Source: Alphaproteobacteria bacterium (GTDB lineage Bacteria > Pseudomonadota > Alphaproteobacteria > Rhodobacterales > Rhodobacteraceae). From it: DNA of 6,001 bases. Below the pieces are notes generated by a model. It searched no databases. It saw only the letters and a program-made list of their open reading frames with translations, and was not told where the DNA came from. Shown here piece after piece: positions 4,782-6,001 of the stretch (position 1 is the stretch's first letter; each line of letters begins with the position of its first letter). The stretch is from positions 1-6,001 of the forward strand of contig JAUHWJ010000140.1 in assembly GCA_030424705.1 (NCBI GenBank), written 5' to 3'. The translations under genes were made by a program, and so were the position numbers.

Positions 4782-6001
4782 TCCGGCTCCGGGCGCATCG
4801 GTCTCTTTCGATGGCGGCCGCAAGTCTTCGGTCGCGATCGTTCCCGGCCTGGTCGGCCTTCTCGACGCGTTCCTTCTCGGCCTCTGCGCGCTGCTCACCT
4901 ATCGCCGGCTCGTGATCTTTTCGTACGAGACCGCGGATATCTACGTTGCGACGACCTTCTTCGTCTGCTTCCTCGCCCTCTTCCTCTTCCAGCGCGCCGG
5001 GCTCTACGAGATCGACGCGATCATGCGCCCGCTTCGCTTTTCGGACACGGTGATCGCCGCGATGGCGACCTCCGTCCTCTTCTTCCTCAGCATCGTGGTG
5101 GCGCTCAAGGCCGGCGCGGGGTTGAGCTTCACCTGGCTCCTCGCCTTCGCGGGCTCGGGCGTCGTCGTGCTGATCACCGCGCGCATGCTCGTCTATCTGT
5201 TTCTTCTCAGGCTCTCGCGGAAGGAGCTAATCGGCCGCAGTCTCGTCGTCTACGGGGACGGCGAGCAGGCGCGCCGGTTCCTGAAGCGGATCGACGAGGT
5301 CCGCCCCTATTTCACCGTCGTCCGGGGCGTCTACGCCGATGCAGGCGAGCAGGCGCCGACAGAGGTCGCGGGCCGCCCCGTCCTTGGCGGAACGGAAAGG
5401 CTGCTGCGGGATGTGCGCGCCGGTTGGATAGACGACATCGTGATCGCCCTGCCCTGGAGCGAGGATCTCGAACTTGCGCGCATCGTCGAGCGGCTGAAGG
5501 AGCTGCCCGTCAACGTCCACATCGCGAGCGATCTCGTAGGCTTCCGGCTCAGGTTCCGCCCGGTCCTCGGCTCGCTGCAGCAGCTCTCGATGTTCGAGGT
5601 GGAGCGGCGACCGATCGCCGGCTGGAGTTCGCTGCTGAAGGCGCTGGAAGACTATCTCTTCGCCGGGCTCGCTTTGCTCCTCCTCAGCCCGCTTCTGCTG
5701 ATCGTCGCCATCGCGATCAAGATCGACGATCCGAAAGGGCCCATCTTCTTCATGCAGAAGCGCCTCGGCTTCAACAACCGGCCCTTCGAGATCTACAAGT
5801 TCCGATCCATGTATCACAACCGGCCGGACGAAGCGGTCGTCCGCCAGGCGACGAAGGGCGACCCGCGGGTCACCCGCGTCGGCCGCATCATCCGCGCCAC
5901 GTCGATCGACGAGCTGCCGCAGCTCTTCAACGTCCTGAACGGCACCATGTCCCTCGTCGGCCCGCGGCCGCACGCGCTCGATCATAACGAGGAATACGGT
6001 C
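4774..6001 (+). CDS. Polyprenyl glycosylphosphotransferase, WcaJ-type (partial, 3' end beyond window)
   Basis: The frame is open from the GTG at 4774 to the window edge, giving 409 codons of a family that usually has about 460-500. The enzyme would move a sugar-1-phosphate, probably glucose, from a UDP-sugar to undecaprenyl phosphate in the inner membrane, the first committed step of EPS repeat-unit assembly. Four membrane segments lie near residues 20-48, 57-77, 90-112 and 119-146. A Rossmann-like CoA_binding_3 region follows, starting at [12 protein letters not shown] (about 154) and running to about 250. A fifth hydrophobic segment (294-317) leads into the catalytic Bac_transf domain with KFRSM at 342-346, the catalytic Asp-Glu pair in DELPQL at 379-384, and LVGPRPHA ending near 401 with a following HNE. 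The PRPHA and HN residues are typical of the WcaJ/glucose-type subgroup. Specificity for glucose is inferred. The family call is secure. Confidence 0.94.
   Translation, partial: MSDPAPGASVSFDGGRKSSVAIVPGLVGLLDAFLLGLCALLTYRRLVIFSYETADIYVATTFFVCFLALFLFQRAGLYEIDAIMRPLRFSDTVIAAMATSVLFFLSIVVALKAGAGLSFTWLLAFAGSGVVVLITARMLVYLFLLRLSRKELIGRSLVVYGDGEQARRFLKRIDEVRPYFTVVRGVYADAGEQAPTEVAGRPVLGGTERLLRDVRAGWIDDIVIALPWSEDLELARIVERLKELPVNVHIASDLVGFRLRFRPVLGSLQQLSMFEVERRPIAGWSSLLKALEDYLFAGLALLLLSPLLLIVAIAIKIDDPKGPIFFMQKRLGFNNRPFEIYKFRSMYHNRPDEAVVRQATKGDPRVTRVGRIIRATSIDELPQLFNVLNGTMSLVGPRPHALDHNEEYG

Noticed and set aside
5227..5985. Minus-strand and alternative plus-strand frames inside the glycosyltransferase gene
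   Set aside because: The frame running from 4774 to the edge carries all catalytic motifs. The others are Arg/Asp-rich shadows.

Overview
The window is very GC-rich DNA with almost no non-coding space, strong GC bias at third codon positions, and every gene on the + strand. The gene order flhA-fliR-flhB followed by a small coiled-coil gene, the style of the proteins, and an exopolysaccharide (EPS) locus next door suggest an alphaproteobacterium, probably near the Rhodobacterales. This placement is an inference from gene content and composition. No rRNA, tRNA, mobile element, CRISPR array or phage gene is visible.

Region 1 (1-2533) is the end of a flagellar operon. It holds the last 53 codons of flhA, complete fliR, complete flhB, and a 144-residue Ala/Arg/Glu-rich helical protein that may be FliJ-like. 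Stops and starts overlap or lie within 2 bases of each other throughout, so translation is probably coupled. FlhA, FliR and FlhB belong to the membrane export gate of the flagellar type III secretion apparatus. FlhB keeps its self-cleavage motif NPTH.

Region 2 (2534-2788) is a 255-base intergenic gap. It has a possible terminator-like fold at the end of the flagellar operon, an AT-richer patch with a weak promoter-like sequence, and a GC-rich leader that can form two mutually exclusive hairpins just before the next gene.

Region 3 (2789-4637) is a two-gene unit: a short periplasmic polysaccharide export protein (OPX; Poly_export plus SLBB) and, 13 bases later, an outer-membrane beta-barrel protein. 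By eye the barrel has 18 strands built from repeated hairpins of about 38 residues. The OPX protein lacks the lipoprotein cysteine and the C-terminal membrane helix of Wza. The pair therefore fits the composite OPX/beta-barrel type of polysaccharide translocon better than the Wza type.

Region 4 (4638-6001) has a hairpin, a possible promoter and a short possible leader ORF. These precede a GTG-started membrane glycosyl-1-phosphate transferase of the WcaJ type that runs off the right edge. It would begin the repeat unit on undecaprenyl phosphate, and the OPX/barrel pair would let the finished polymer out. The rest of the EPS cluster is expected to the right of the window.

The window looks like two well-known machineries side by side. 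The most interesting point is the probable two-part outer-membrane polysaccharide exit, not an unknown system.
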